A stretch of DNA of 64,000 nt from Calonectria ilicicola (GCA_020809705.1 CP085832.1:1178001-1242000), one strand, 5' to 3'. Counted from the stretch's first letter, positions 11,709-23,398 are shown. Translations and numbers: made by a program. Notes: generated from the letters alone by a model not told the origin.

Positions 11709-12419
11709 ATGGCCTCTCTCCGATCTCAGAGCGCCGCTCGCGTGCTGCGAAGCGCTGCCACCCCCCGCATCGCCCTCGCCTCTGCTCCTCGCCGCTTCCA
11801 GAGCTCCGTCACGACTTCGACCGGCACCGTTCCGGCCGCTCCCAGCGCCAACGCTCCCGACTTTGCAATCCAGGCGGACAAGGCTACCTCGTACGCGGCT
11901 CCGAATATTGATTTATACATACCCATTTATGTGCTAACTTCCCGTCAGCACCTACACTCCTGTCCCCAAGCGAGTTCAGGATGGCTCTGAGGACATTCTC
12001 CCTGCCGCTATCGTCTCGGGTGCTCCCATGGAACTCCAGGCCCGAACCGTTCGGTAAGCCTGTTTTAATCATTGCGCTTTAATATCCAAAAATTAACAGC
12101 AGTCTTCAGCATCTACCAGGAGACCAAGCCCGCAACTCAATCTGGCGACTGGCGTGGCAAGCGATGGCGCATGGACTGGGATATTCTCCCCAAGGGCCAC
12201 CGATGGGAGAACCCTCTGATGGGCTGGCAATCCTCGGGTGACTTCATGCAGGGCACCCACATCAACTTCAAGAGCAAGGAGGACGCCATCCACTTCGCTG
12301 AGAAGCAAGGCTACGAGTACTTCGTTCAGGAGCCTCAGTCGAGGAAGATTATCCCCAAGGCCTACGCCGACAACTTCCTCTACTCCCCCAAGAAGCTCAA
12401 GCAAGTCAGGACGAAATAA
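11709..12419 (+). CDS. nuo-21: NADH:ubiquinone oxidoreductase 21 kDa subunit (NDUFS4 homologue)
   Basis: Accessory subunit at the peripheral arm of mitochondrial complex I, the homologue of mammalian NDUFS4 (AQDQ subunit) and Neurospora 21 kDa subunit. Exons 11709-11890, 11949-12053 and 12110-12419 give 198 residues. The first 40 residues are rich in Arg, Ala and Ser with almost no acidic residues, as in a matrix-targeting presequence. The conserved core carries IYQETKPATQSG, the W-rich stretch around WRGKRWRMDWD, and the terminal SPKKLKQVRTK-type basic end. Start ATG 11709 lies in an ACCATGG context. A second possible 3' splice site lies 12 bases upstream of the one chosen at 12110, but only the chosen one keeps the family sequence R-I-Y-Q. 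It shares its promoter with ATP17. Confidence 0.95.
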
Positions 12420-12835
12420 ACGGGTGACTCGGGTCAGGGCACAGGGACATCATGTTGTAAATAAATTCTTTTTGTCAAGACACAATGGTACTTGGTTTCA
12501 AAACTAGATTTTACTCTCTACCCCAGTTACCATTCAGCATTTAGGCCTCAGACGTCAGGCGAATTAGGTTTCACGGGACAGTAGAAGAACAAATATTGGA
12601 TGATGCGAATGTAATCATGCATTGTGACAATGTATGTCATGGTAGAAAACACTAATGAATGGGACTCGCCACATATTGTTTAAAGCGTCATCCCCATAAC
12701 GCCATAGAGACTCTTCATCTCTGGATATCCTGTCCCTTCCGGGGGACCAACCAAAAACGCCAATTATGAATCTAATAGAAATCCTTGCGCTAGCAAATTC
12801 AACAACGCCTCTCGTCAAATCAAAGTCCCACGTAA
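12420..12835. other. Convergent 3' flanks of nuo-21 and GID8
   Basis: 416 bases between two stop codons. An AAATAAATTC-type A/T-rich signal follows nuo-21 by about 40 bases and may be its polyadenylation signal. Nothing else is seen. Confidence 0.5.
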
Positions 12836-14049
12836 TTAAATCGTAATCATAGGCTCATGGCCGTTTTCCCCGAGGAGTGACCGTCTAGATGCACCTTCCG
12901 GTTCTTCCGTGTGAAGACCAATGTCGAGGCGGTCGGGCAGACTCTTTCCTTTATCACGAGCCGTATTTTCAGCCCACACTCGCATCTTGACAAGTTGGCG
13001 GATAGCAGCCTCCCGTCTCTGGGACTGTCTATCCAAGATGGCTCGATTAACATTATCTGCTACCTCCCTGCGTAGATCTGGATGAAGCAACGCAGCAAGA
13101 CGAGGCTCCAGCGAGTCCGCAGGGAACAGGAGCAAGGCCATGGTTCTCTCCAAGTCTTCCAAGAACTTGGGGTTGGTTGGCGCACGTGGTCCCAGTTGCT
13201 CAGTGGCAAACTTTAATGCGGGAGTAATGTCACCATTACTAGCATTGCAGGTACGAATGAGCTCAACAAGCTGAAGTCGAAGCAAGGCAAAATGCAAAGC
13301 TTTGTCTTCATCCAGAATCTAGACAATTTGTTAGACTAGTTATTCGAGACAACAATGCAAAACAAATCAGGAATGAGATAATGTAAATCATAGTAAAGTG
13401 GTTGTTCCTCATCAAAGGCCCGAAGGCTCTATGAGTGGTGCATGTAAAACTCGTGTTTTAATCATATTAGGGAGCTTGAGAAAAGAAATGCAAACTTGCT
13501 TACCTCGGAGTCGAGCTCATTGAGATCCTCGATGGCCTTCTGGATATTTCCACCATGTATCGAGTTTTGAATCTCTTGCCGTGCCTGGATAGAATCACCA
13601 TCCTGGTGAGGCTGAAGGTTGGCCTCCTTGGAGAAATTTGCAGCGGCGTTGGGATAACCCTCCATCGTCAAGTAGTCCAAGATCAGAGCATTAATGTCGC
13701 TATCAGACCATTAGTATTCGCCAAGGTCCAGGTGAACAAAAACAATGTGGTAATGGTACGAGGTGAATCAGACAAAAGAAGATTGATATCGTGTTTCCGC
13801 AGTATATGCTAGGAGAGATTCCCATTGATATAGCGATCATCAGGTCACCAAGATGTGGGGAAGCTGAAAAAATTGCTTCGATCGGAAAGGTAATAAAAAA
13901 AAATTATCGCTTACCTCTTGGGCGACTTGATTTCCTCGACATGGCGATCAAAGGTGTGTTTACCCGGTGTCGCGGTGGAAGCGGAGGACGTCTGCGCATC
14001 AGGTCAGCGTCTGGGAAGACGACAGAGACCGTCGCGGGGGACATACCAT
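12836..14049 (-). CDS. GID8: GID/CTLH ubiquitin ligase subunit Gid8 (LisH-CTLH protein)
   Basis: Core scaffold subunit of the GID/CTLH E3 ubiquitin ligase, which in yeast degrades gluconeogenic enzymes when glucose returns. Four coding exons on the minus strand (14047-14049, 13915-13991, 13504-13699, 12836-13318) give 252 residues. A LisH motif begins about residue 27 (DINALILDYLTMEGYPNAA), followed by the CTLH region (residues about 65-120, with IQKAIEDLNELD and ALHFALLRLQLVELI) and a C-terminal CRA region. The first coding exon is only the ATG, in an exact GCCACCATG context just before a GTATGT donor; the joined N-terminus then reads TSSASTATPG. A downstream ATG at 13942 is out of this frame. 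Joining phases agree at all three introns. Confidence 0.9.
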
Positions 14050-15604
14050 GGTGGCGGTGCTCACGAGAAACCCGAGGAACTCTCGGAGTCGCGTGGCGGA
14101 TGTATGTGGGAGATGATGGGTAGAGGGAGTGTAGTGTTTCAGCGCATTGGGGATGCTGAGGAGAGAGCCAGCTCTGCTCTGCACCAAAGTCGAGCTTGTG
14201 CAGGAGGAAGAAAAGCTCTGCAGAGGAAGAGAGTGTAGAGGAAAAGAGGAAGCAGAGTTGGGATTGATTGGGGGTGAAGGAAAAGAGCCGCCTGGTCGTG
14301 GGTCCAGTTGGCGGGCACACGATGGAGTGGCTGGCGAACCAATCATGTGACTTGGCGATCCACCTGAGCTTCTGCCCTGACGGTGCCTGAGGATCCAACG
14401 CGCTGCTAGGACAGACGATGGAACGTATGGGGTTAGTGAGCACGGAGGTGCCTATGGCAGCTAGCCGAACCCACAGGTGTCCACCGTCCTTCAGTGCATT
14501 TCACTAACTGCCCAAACCCCGCCCTACTATGAAGCACGTATCCCAGCTTCATCTCGGATTAATGCAACAAGACTTGAGAGACGGCTTGACCGAGTCTCAC
14601 TTCTGGTATTTATGTAAATATGTACAAATTAATATACATGCATAGGAACAAATACACCTCCAGGGATGTTGTTTTCTCTCTACCCAGCCGCTCAAATGGC
14701 GGTCTCGTCATTGTTCACGCCAAGCACGGCTAGATGCCTCCGTGCAGTCACTTACATCCTAGCAGATAGCAAGGCACTGTAATGACGGAAGCCAGGTATT
14801 CCAATGCGTTAGAATTCATCGTTCCAGGTGGCCTAAGTAGTTTGGTGTCTATTCAGGAATCCAGGCAGCGTCATGTCTCGCGATCCCAAATCAAGCTGAA
14901 TCCAAGTCAAGCCACACGGTCCTCACACCCTCATATGAACAGGCTCGCGTGCCCTGGTCCAGTGCTTATCTATCGTGTCAGGAGAGTGCCAAAGACAGAA
15001 TAGAGTCAGTCAGGCGGCGTCTAGCTCACCCGTTCCAGAACTGGACCCAGGTACCTGTAATGCATTTGCCTCGTTTTGCATAGCTTTACCGAATTACTTA
15101 GCTTTCGCCCCCGGATGCCGCCGTCTTGCGACTCAGCTGCAGCATGGATAACAGCCACCGATCCCCATCATCCCACACCTCCTTTCCCCGTCTCTGATTG
15201 AACCCCGTTAAACTTCCTTCGTTTAACATCTATTTTGGCTTCTCCAGCATTTTATCTCCTAGAACTTCCTTTTTCTCAGTCATCCTCCCTTCTGCTGTAG
15301 CTTCGACAGCTGCCTCTCGTCATCGCTCGGCTTTCGAAGGCTGTGGATCTGTCGCTCGGTCCGAAAGGCTCGTGCTCACCAAAGCAGCCCACTCCCACTC
15401 GCTGTCCACTGCACAAGCCGCAACTCTCTGTAACCAGGACAGGGTTACCCTGAAGGTGTTGGAGAAAGTTGCCTGCTAAATCTCACCCTCGCCAGTCCCC
15501 TCCACCACATCTGGGGTTGTTTTTTTGGTATAATCCCTCGCCCAGGAGCGTTAAACTTCTTCGCCAGCCGCCGCAAGTCACAGGCTACGAGTCGGCTGCC
15601 CACA
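14050..15604. other. Divergent promoter region between GID8 and URK1
   Basis: About 1.55 kb between two start codons holds both promoters and leaders. Several upstream open frames exist on both strands (for example 13904-14443 minus, 15198-15479 plus), but they are Arg/Ser/Pro-rich and match nothing. The last 400 bases before URK1 are pyrimidine-rich, as in fungal 5' leaders. Confidence 0.55.
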
Positions 15605-17471
15605 ATGGCCGGAATTGAGAGCCATGTCACGGTTCAGAAGCGAGCCTACTACTCGCCGCCGTGGGCCGACGTCAGCATCATTGGCGTCGCCGGCAGCTCT
15701 GGCTCGGGCAAGTCTACACTGTCCCAGGCCATTGTCAAGAAGCTTAATTTGCCCTGGGTCGTCATTCTTTCCATGGTATACCATCCGGTTCAGTTGATCG
15801 CATGCATTCGTGCTCATCGACCTCGCAGGACTCGTTCTACAAGTCGTTGACCCCCGAGCAATCTCGGCTTGCTTTCGCAAACGAGTATGACTTTGACTCG
15901 CCTGAAGTATGGCCCGCTTTTTCTCAAATGATATTGCAATATCAACATACAGGATAAAATAAACTGACAATGGTTTCTTGTTTTCCAACTGCAGGCCATC
16001 GACTTTGACGTTTTGGTGGAAAAGCTGCGAGATCTCAAGGCTGGGTGCGTCTGACCGCCCTCGCTTCCTAAACTTCAACTAACAACACCCAACAGAAGGA
16101 GAGCTGAAATCCCCGTATATTCATTCACCAAGCATCAGCGTCTAGACCAAACAACAACCATCTATTCCCCTCATGTGCTCGTCTTGGAGGGCATTTTTGC
16201 TCTCCACGACCCGCGTGTGTTGGAGCTCCTCGACATGGGTGTAGGTTGCAGCTTGTTAATAACCCTGTAGATGGAGCTGACATGCTGACGCCATACGTCA
16301 GATTTACTGTGAAGCTGACGGAGATACATGCTTATCACGACGACGTAAGTGCTAAGACTGCTGGCTCGGCTCGCCGATTCTACATCATGACTGGAGACTA
16401 AGACATGTTGATGCGTAGTTATTCGAGATGTGCGGGACCGAGGTCGTGACATTGAGGGTGTTATCAAGCAGTGGTTTGGGTTTGTGAAACCAAACTTTGA
16501 GAAGGTTATTTTATTATTCTGTGGCGACTCGATTGTGCAACAAGACTGACGTAGCTGGCTAGTATGTCGAGCCTCAGCGAAAAGTGGCTGATCTCATCGT
16601 GCCCAGAGGAATCGAGAATCGCGTAGCCCTGGGTGAGATATACCAACGACAAAGTTACTGCAAGGCAACTCACTAACGATAATTCAGGGATGATGGTTCA
16701 GTTTATCGAGAAAAAACTCTTTGAAAAATCGCGACACCACCGCGAGGCTCTAGCTCAACTGGAAACTAGCTGTAAGGAGTCACCGCTTTCAGATCGTGTT
16801 GTGATCCTCAAGGAGACACCTCAAATCAAGTTCATGAACACCATCCTTCAGGATATCGATACTTCATCAGAAGATTTCATCTTCTATTTCGACCGACTGG
16901 CGAGTCTCATCATTGAACAGTAAGAAGCTTCCAACATCAGATCGAGTGAAGATGAAAGGGAAAAAAAATTAACGAGAATTGGTGAAGGGCCCTTAACAAT
17001 GTCCAGTTCAAGGAGGCAACCATCGAAACGCCCCAAGGGTATAAGTATAAAGGTCTTGTGCCCAAGGGTGAGGTCTGTGCCGTCATCGTGCTCCGAGGCG
17101 GCTCGGCGTTTGAGCCGGCGCTACGCAAGACAATCCCTGATTGCCGGACCGGTCGGCTGTTAATTCAGTCCGATTTCTCCACGGGAGAGCCGGAACTGCA
17201 TTATTTACGACTCCCGGATAATATAGAAAAGCAAGAGAGCGTGTTGCTCCTGGACACTCAAATGGCCAGTGGAGGATCAGCGCTCATGGCCGTACAAGTC
17301 TTGGTGGATCATGGAGTTTCGCAGGATCGCATTGTGCTTGCGACGTACTCTGCTGGGAAAATTGGATTGCATCGACTGACCTCGGTGTTCCCGGATATTA
17401 CTGTGGTGGTTTGCAGCATGTTGGACACGCAAGAGGAACGCTGGGTGGAGCGCAGGTACTTCCGTTGCTAA
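15605..17471 (+). CDS. URK1: Uridine kinase with C-terminal uracil phosphoribosyltransferase-like domain
   Basis: ATP/GTP-dependent kinase that phosphorylates uridine and cytidine to UMP and CMP in pyrimidine salvage, in the cytosol. Nine exons (15605-15775, 15829-15906, 15995-16044, 16096-16240, 16302-16344, 16419-16504, 16563-16632, 16688-16919, 16988-17471) give 452 residues. Walker [10 protein letters not shown] is at residues 30-38. The kinase domain continues with DSFYK, the YDFDSPEAID nucleoside-site stretch, and LEGIFAL. The second half (from about residue 240) resembles uracil phosphoribosyltransferase, with [24 protein letters not shown] and a PRPP-loop-like segment. This two-domain layout is the normal one for eukaryotic uridine kinases. 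The sixth intron uses a weak GTTATT donor; no better site keeps the frame. Confidence 0.94.
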
Positions 17472-18665
17472 GAAGCTCTAACACGTTCCTGGTCCGACTT
17501 GGGGGTCTCCTTCACCACGGTTTATGTGTAGATTCTTTAGTTCATGCGTAGTTCTGGATCCGCACTTAGTATTCCAGCATTTCAGAAATAGAAATAACAA
17601 GGCCAATGCCTCCAAATCAAGGCGCTTGGGGCGGCGTGCGAGAGGCGTTCATGTGAGTGCGGCATGCGGCATGCGGCATATGAAGAGAACTCGTTCAGCC
17701 CGACCAGCCGCCGCTGACATGGCAGACATGCAGGTAAAACCCAGGATGGATGAGCAAGAAACACAGTACGGTCCACACTCGGCATCTCAGATCCGGCACC
17801 GAAACAGGGGGCAAATGGGCCGTTTCCTGTCGCAGCAAATGGCCGATTCGACATCCGACGATTCCGGAAAGGTGTTGGCTGAAATAGCGCCGGCGAGTGT
17901 GCCTCAAGCAAGCCTGATTCCAGGTAGTAATGTCTCAATCATGAGCGAATAGCGGCATTACCTGACACTTACACACGCAGGCGAGTGAGGATTGGCAGGG
18001 GTGTTTGGTGCTGTACCCTGTGAGCCGCCCTGAGCCCGTTTACGTCGTTCACTGTAGCCCATGCAATCAGGGTGCGTGCCACCAGGGTCAGCGCAGTCTT
18101 CTTGTTACATAGTTATCAGTAGTGGAGATTTAGACTGGATGAAATTGAATGAGAATAAAAATAAAATAAGTAAATAAATCAATAAATCAATAAATAAGTA
18201 AAAAATAAATTTATTTTATAAGTAATATTATTTATGATTATATTTTATATTACCTTATCCTAATACTATTCAAATGGCGCCGGGGGGGAGTGGCGTCAAA
18301 TGGGGCGTATACACGACGGGGTTTTGAGGGCTCGGTGGGGGTTCGCCGATCCAAGAGCGACGAGTTCATGGATGGATGGACCACTGCAATGACGTAGTAC
18401 AAACACTGTGCTATTTATCTCGCCCAGAGAGGTACCTTTTGAATGGATCCTCCTCACCTTACCCAGCCAGCACGCCACGAGCTGCCCACCATCTTTTTTT
18501 CTTTCTCCGATGACTTTCTAAGCTTTGCCTGCTTCCTTCCCCTTCTGTGCCATCCTTGACCAACCGCGATTGAGCTAGAAATAGCTCCCAACACCCCTCG
18601 TTTCACCCACTAACATCCGGAGCGAGCTCATCGGCCGACACACGCGATTAAAACCACACCACACC
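17472..18665. other. Intergenic region with AT-rich low-complexity block
   Basis: About 1.2 kb between URK1 and the NADH dehydrogenase gene. It contains a short tandem GCGGCAT array near 17660-17682 and a strongly AT-rich simple block at about 18150-18262. The open frame at 17524-17952 resembles no family and has the composition of noise. The last 180 bases form a pyrimidine-rich leader. Confidence 0.55.
18150..18262. repeat. AT-rich low-complexity tract with AAATAAATC-like units
   Basis: The block is almost wholly A and T, built from imperfect repeats of AATAAATC and AATAAGTA followed by TTATTTTATA-type sequence. It is sharply different from the mixed composition on either side. It could be simple-sequence expansion or a small relic altered by C-to-T mutation; I cannot tell which. 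Confidence 0.7.
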
Positions 18666-20714
18666 ATGCCAGCTACAGCTCTCACGGCGCTGCGCCTCGC
18701 TCGCCCTCGCCAACCAACCTTCACACGAAGCTTCAGTAAGCTCGTGAGACCCAAAACCGCCGATGGCACTGGCCGACGACTTCCCTCCAACGTACGCGCG
18801 CTCTCAGGAAAACCACTTCCGCAGCGAACATCCCCGTTTCTCAATTTCGCATACCGCGCAGCCGCCACGCTCGGCACTTCCATTACCATCCTTGGAGTTG
18901 GTGTCTTTGGCTTCTTTCTTTACGACGCCAGCACTTACAAGGAACACGCCGTCACCAGCGATATAGAGGTTTCCAAGCTTGCTCTTCAACCTCACCGTGG
19001 AGGCGAGAAGAACTTACCTATTGCTGAGGTTTATATTGACGACGATGATTGCGAAGAGAAGCGCCGGCTCAAGAACAAGCCTCACCTTGTCATCTTGGGT
19101 GGTGGATGGGGTGGAGTAGCGCTCCTCAAGGAATTGAACCCTGATGACTATCACGTCACTGTCATTTCACCTACTAACTACTTCCTTTTCACTCCCATGC
19201 TCCCCTCGGCAACTGTTGGAACCCTTGAAATGCGATCTCTCGTCGAACCGATTCGCCGCATCCTCAGCCGTGTTAAGGGTCACTTCATCCGAGCTTCCGC
19301 TGAAAACATTGATTTTTCCAACAAACTAGTTGAGGTTTCCCAAAGGGATACACAGGGCAAGGAAGTCCGATTCTATGTTCCATATGATAAGCTTGTTGTT
19401 GCTGTTGGTTCTGTGACAAATCCCCATGGCGTCAAGGGTCTGGAAAATGCTTTTTTCCTCAAGGACATCAATGATGCCCGCTTAATCCGAAACAAGATCA
19501 TTCAGAACCTTGAACTTGCCTGTCTCCCGACCACATCGGATGAAGAACGCAGGCGCCTCCTTTCCTTTGCCATTAGCGGCGGTGGCCCCACTGGCGTTGA
19601 ATTCGCTGCTGAGCTCTTCGATCTTCTCAATGAAGATCTCACTAGGCACTTCCCTAAGCTTCTGCGCAATGAGATCTCAGTCCACCTTATCCAGAGCCGA
19701 AGCCACATTCTAAACACCTATGATGAAACCGTCTCCAAATATGCCGAGGAACGATTTGCTCGCGACCAGGTCGATATTTTGACAAATGCTCGGGTCAAGG
19801 AAGTCCAAGCCGACAAAGTCATTTTCACACAAAAGAAAGATGATGGCAGCATTGTGACCAAGGAGCTCCCCATTGGGTTCTGTCTGTGGTCTACTGGTGT
19901 CTCCCAAACTGGGTTTGCCAAGACTATTGCTGAGCGACTTGGCAATGCCCAGAATAACCGTCGCGCAATTGAGACCGATACACACCTCCGCATAAATGGA
20001 GCTCCTCTGGGTGATGTTTATGCCATTGGTGATTGTTCCACTGTCCAGAACAATGTGGCAGATCACATTGTGACATTTCTCCGTTCAATCGCGTGGAAGA
20101 AGGGCAAGGATCCAGAAACGCTTCAGTTACATTTCAGTGATTGGCGTGCGGTTGCTGAGGATGTCAAGAAGCGCTTCCCTCAGGCTGTGGACCACCTTAC
20201 ACGACTTGACAAGCTCTTTATGGAGTTCGACAAGGATCGTTCAGGCACCCTAGACTTTGGCGAATTACGGGATCTTCTCAGCCAGATTGACAGAAAGCTT
20301 ACTTCGCTGCCAGCCACCGCCCAACGCGCCCATCAACAAGGACAATATCTCGCACGCAAATTCAACCGCATGGCTCGTGTATCTGAGGGACTTAGTATCA
20401 ACGATATTCACGACGGTGACGTAGACGCTGCTGTTTTCAAGGCATTCGAGTACCGCCATCTTGGGAGCCTAGCTTATATCGGCAACTCGGCCGTGTTTGA
20501 TCTTGGCCAAGGTTACAATTACGCTGGTGGTCTATGGGCTGTGTATGCATGGCGATCCGTGTACTTTGCACAGAGCGTAAGCTTCCGCACCAGAAGCCTA
20601 ATGGCCATGGATTGGGCCAAACGAGGACTCTTTGGTCGAGGTATGTCATCTTCTCTTTCCGAATGATATCAAATTCTCAACTAACGATTATCTATAGACT
20701 TGATGAGCTTCTAA
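18666..20714 (+). CDS. nde1: External alternative NAD(P)H dehydrogenase, calcium-binding, mitochondrial
   Basis: Type II, rotenone-insensitive NAD(P)H:ubiquinone oxidoreductase on the outer face of the inner mitochondrial membrane; it feeds cytosolic electrons to ubiquinone without pumping protons. Exons 18666-20640 and 20698-20714 give 663 residues. The N-terminus is basic (mitochondrial import), followed by a membrane helix near residues 65-85 (ATLGTSITILGVGVFGFFLY). FAD-binding Rossmann motif ILGGGWGG lies near 140-155 and the NAD(P)H-binding motif ISGGGPTGVEFA near 300-312. An EF-hand loop, DKDRSGTLDFGE, lies near 521-532 inserted in the C-terminal half; this is the hallmark of the Ca-dependent external enzymes such as Neurospora NDE1. 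The last exon codes only DLMSF plus part of a split codon, a conserved end. NADPH versus NADH preference cannot be read from sequence. Confidence 0.94.
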
Positions 20715-21420
20715 GGGGTAGAGGTTCAAGGCCGAAAGTACTTATAATAAGTGCTTAATTAGGCTCCAGAGTTGGCACAAGGGCAATTATACCAACAGAC
20801 CTGAAAGTCTATCTTGAGGCGTGCCCTTAGGTCCCGTGACCTTGTCGGGTTCTTCTTTTCCTCAAGGGAAGAAAATAACTATATGAAAGACATAAGCGCT
20901 TATAACTAAGACCTAACTGAGTACTTATAACTAAGGACTTATAACTAAAGACTTAGAGCTAAGTACTTAGTTCTGAGCCCTCAACACTAAAGCCTGAGAG
21001 CGACTAGACACAAAAAGGTAGTTTTCTTTTCTTCAAATTTCCTATGTATCAGTAGCTCGCCAGGTGTGAGCTACATCTATTCCAGGCGTTGGCGTTGGCG
21101 TTGGCAGCCAGGGGATATATGAAGTTACGACGGCAGCGCTAGATCTTTGCAAAATTAGTTCACATGTGGTGTTTTTTTTTCTTTCGGTTTGGGATCTCGT
21201 GTGCGATGAATTCAGCGAGGTTGTATTAGATCGACACATGTATTCATTTTTGGCCTTCCTTGGCGTTTATAAACCATAGAACCAGAATAGCTACCAAGAT
21301 CCATGACCAGAATAAATAAAACATGACATACAAAAAAGAAAGAGAAAAAGGACATGACCCGTAAATACAAATGCGATTTCGCTAAACTCCAGCACTGCTT
21401 TTGTTTGTCTAGTTGCTGAT
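20715..21420. other. Convergent intergenic region with CTTATAACTAAG-type repeats
   Basis: About 0.7 kb between the stop codons of nde1 and NOP53. It carries related A/T-rich motifs at 20739-20764 and 20899-20970 (reported separately). Nothing coding is seen. Confidence 0.6.
20899..20970. repeat. Degenerate tandem repeat of CTTATAACTAAG units
   Basis: CTTATAACTAAG occurs at 20899-20910, ACTTATAACTAAGG at 20923-20936 and ACTTATAACTAAAG at 20937-20950, followed by related AGTACTTAG sequence. The middle two copies are directly abutting 14-mers that differ by one base. A related near-palindrome, ACTTATAATAAGT, lies at about 20741-20753. Confidence 0.65.
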
Positions 21421-22801
21421 CTATATCGTGAAATCCTTGTACGTCCACTTTTCGGTATACTTGCGGTTGGCCTGCTTGTGGAAGGGAATGTGGCGGCGGC
21501 TCTCGACCTTGCCGCGCATCAGCATGCTACGATATCGGTCCTTGAGCAGGTTTCCCTCAGGCTTGAGCAGGCGCAGTGACTCCTGCAGCTCGTCGGGGAG
21601 GACCAGCTCCAAGTCCTTCTCGGGCAGCTTGTACTTGCCGAGCTGTTTGCGGCGCAGCTTGTGGTCCTTGAGCTCGGCGACTGCCTCGTCGTCCTCGGAT
21701 TCAACAGCCAGAATCAGTTGGCGATTTTGCTCCGTCTCCTCAACCTCTTCGGCAATCTCCTGGATGCGATGCTCCTGGCGGCGCTGGGCCTTGATGGCGG
21801 CCTTGTGCTTGGCCAGGCGCTCCTCCTCCTTGCGACGCTTGATTTTGTTGCGCTGAGTCTGGGTCTTTCTCTGCGGGCGCTTGGCTGTCAACTTTTCCTC
21901 TTCAGCGTCGGTCTGGAAACCTTCCCATTCCGAATCCTCCTCCCACTCTGAAAGGTTAGCGCGGGCTTCAGCGGCCTCGGCCTCAGCGGCTGACCGAGCC
22001 ACAGCCTCTTTCTTCTCTTCCTCTAGCTTCTCAGCCTCCATACGCTTGCGCTCATTGTCAAGAGCCTTCTCACTCTCCTCAGCGAGTCGTCCCTCGTAGT
22101 CGGTAAACATTGGGTTGTAGCTGTAGCCACCGGAGGGTTTCTGAACAGCGGGTACATGCTTGCCGTTTTCGAGGAGGGAGATGGGCTTCTGCTTCATGGT
22201 CTTGGGGGCTTTAGCAGTCTGCTCCTCTGCGAGGAAATCGTCCACATTTTGCTTCTTGGGGGCAACAGTCACGTCCCAGGGGTCGTAGGAGGCATCCTTG
22301 ACTTCGACCGTAGTGTCGTGCTGGCCATCGGCGACCTTTTTTAGGCGAGAGAGCTCCTTGTGGGACACCCAGTCGGTTCGCTGGCGCTTTGCTGGAATGA
22401 CACCGTTGGTGGTTTTGTCACTAGGGCGCTTGCGCATAGAAACAGCTGGAACAGCGGAGCGCTGGTTGATGATATCGTCCGCCTTGAGACCCTTCTTGAC
22501 ATGCTTGGATTTCTTGACGATGGCCGAGTCGCCTTTTGTGTCGAGGGCGAAGAGGTCTTCGGAAGCCTTTTCCTTGACGACACCGCTGTATAATTGATGT
22601 AGTTAGCATAGGTGGCAATTGATGCAACTAAGGGAGGGAGTCGTACCCCCGAATGATTTCTTCATTCAACTCTTCGAGACCCTTTTCCACCTCGGTGACA
22701 TCGACGTTTTTTCGCCAAGCCTTCTTGCCCTTTCGAGAGGGCTGGTTGAATTGCTTGGGGGCCTCGCCGGCCCCGGCGGTCTTGGATCGGAGAACGGGCA
22801 T
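21421..22801 (-). CDS. NOP53: Ribosome biogenesis protein NOP53
   Basis: Nucleolar factor for late 60S ribosomal subunit maturation; in yeast it docks the RNA exosome and Mtr4 on pre-60S particles to trim 7S pre-rRNA (homologue of human GLTSCR2/PICT1). Two exons on the minus strand (22647-22801, 21421-22585) give 439 residues, close to the yeast length. The sequence has the basic N-terminus (PSRKGKKAWRKNVDV), the central highly charged Glu/Lys/Arg coiled region (residues about 190-330), and the conserved end with LPEKDLELVLPDEL, DRYRSMLMRGKVESR and a KWTYKDF-type terminus. The phase across the intron agrees. It is divergent from the YPT6-like gene with about 600 bases between starts. Confidence 0.93.
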
Positions 22802-23398
22802 GTCTGGCACCAGATTCAAGCAGCTGGTGACGGAAACCCGGGGGTGAAATTTGGGATGTTGCTGCGATCGCAGAGAAATGCAGGCTTTTGGCCGTAGTGG
22901 GGGATTGAGACAGACTCTTGAATTTTTTAGCGGGGCCTTCCCGCCATCTCCAATCAAGAGAGCAGATCCAGATGGCCACTAGTCCCGATACGACGTCTCC
23001 GTACAAAACGGAGCCTGTTTCTTTATCAGCACGTGTCTCATTTTCAAACGGAGACCTGTCAGATGGTGCCCCGGTCGTTTTGGCGTGCTTTCGTCTCCAA
23101 AAAGCCTTAAGCTCTGGACCTTGGCAAACGGTATCCTCCTTCCACTTCAAGGCCCCGTTGACGAAGATTGACTTCGTAACCTCCTTTCTGGGTCTCGAAC
23201 AGTCGACGCTCGCCTCAACGCTTCGGGAACACCACGACTCAGTAGTCGCATCCACCACATTTATTCCTACGCTTGCGCCCTTGTTCTCTTTCCTTCTGCT
23301 CCATCTCCCGTCACAGACGTCTCGTCCACCGTCGAGCTTCATCACCGTCTTTCTCACCTCCCCGACTCTCTAATAATTTCCCCAACAATACCGCAACA
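22802..23398. promoter_or_regulatory. Divergent promoter between NOP53 and YPT6
   Basis: 597 bases between two start codons hold both promoters and leaders. A T-rich element (GAATTTTTTAG) lies near 22920. The open frames across it (22918-23373 plus, 22662-23357 minus) overlap on both strands and match nothing. Confidence 0.5.

Noticed and set aside
21421..21951. Plus-strand frames opposite NOP53 (147 and 96 codons)
   Set aside because: They are antisense images of the Glu/Lys-rich NOP53 coding sequence, giving Ser/Leu-rich translations without meaning.
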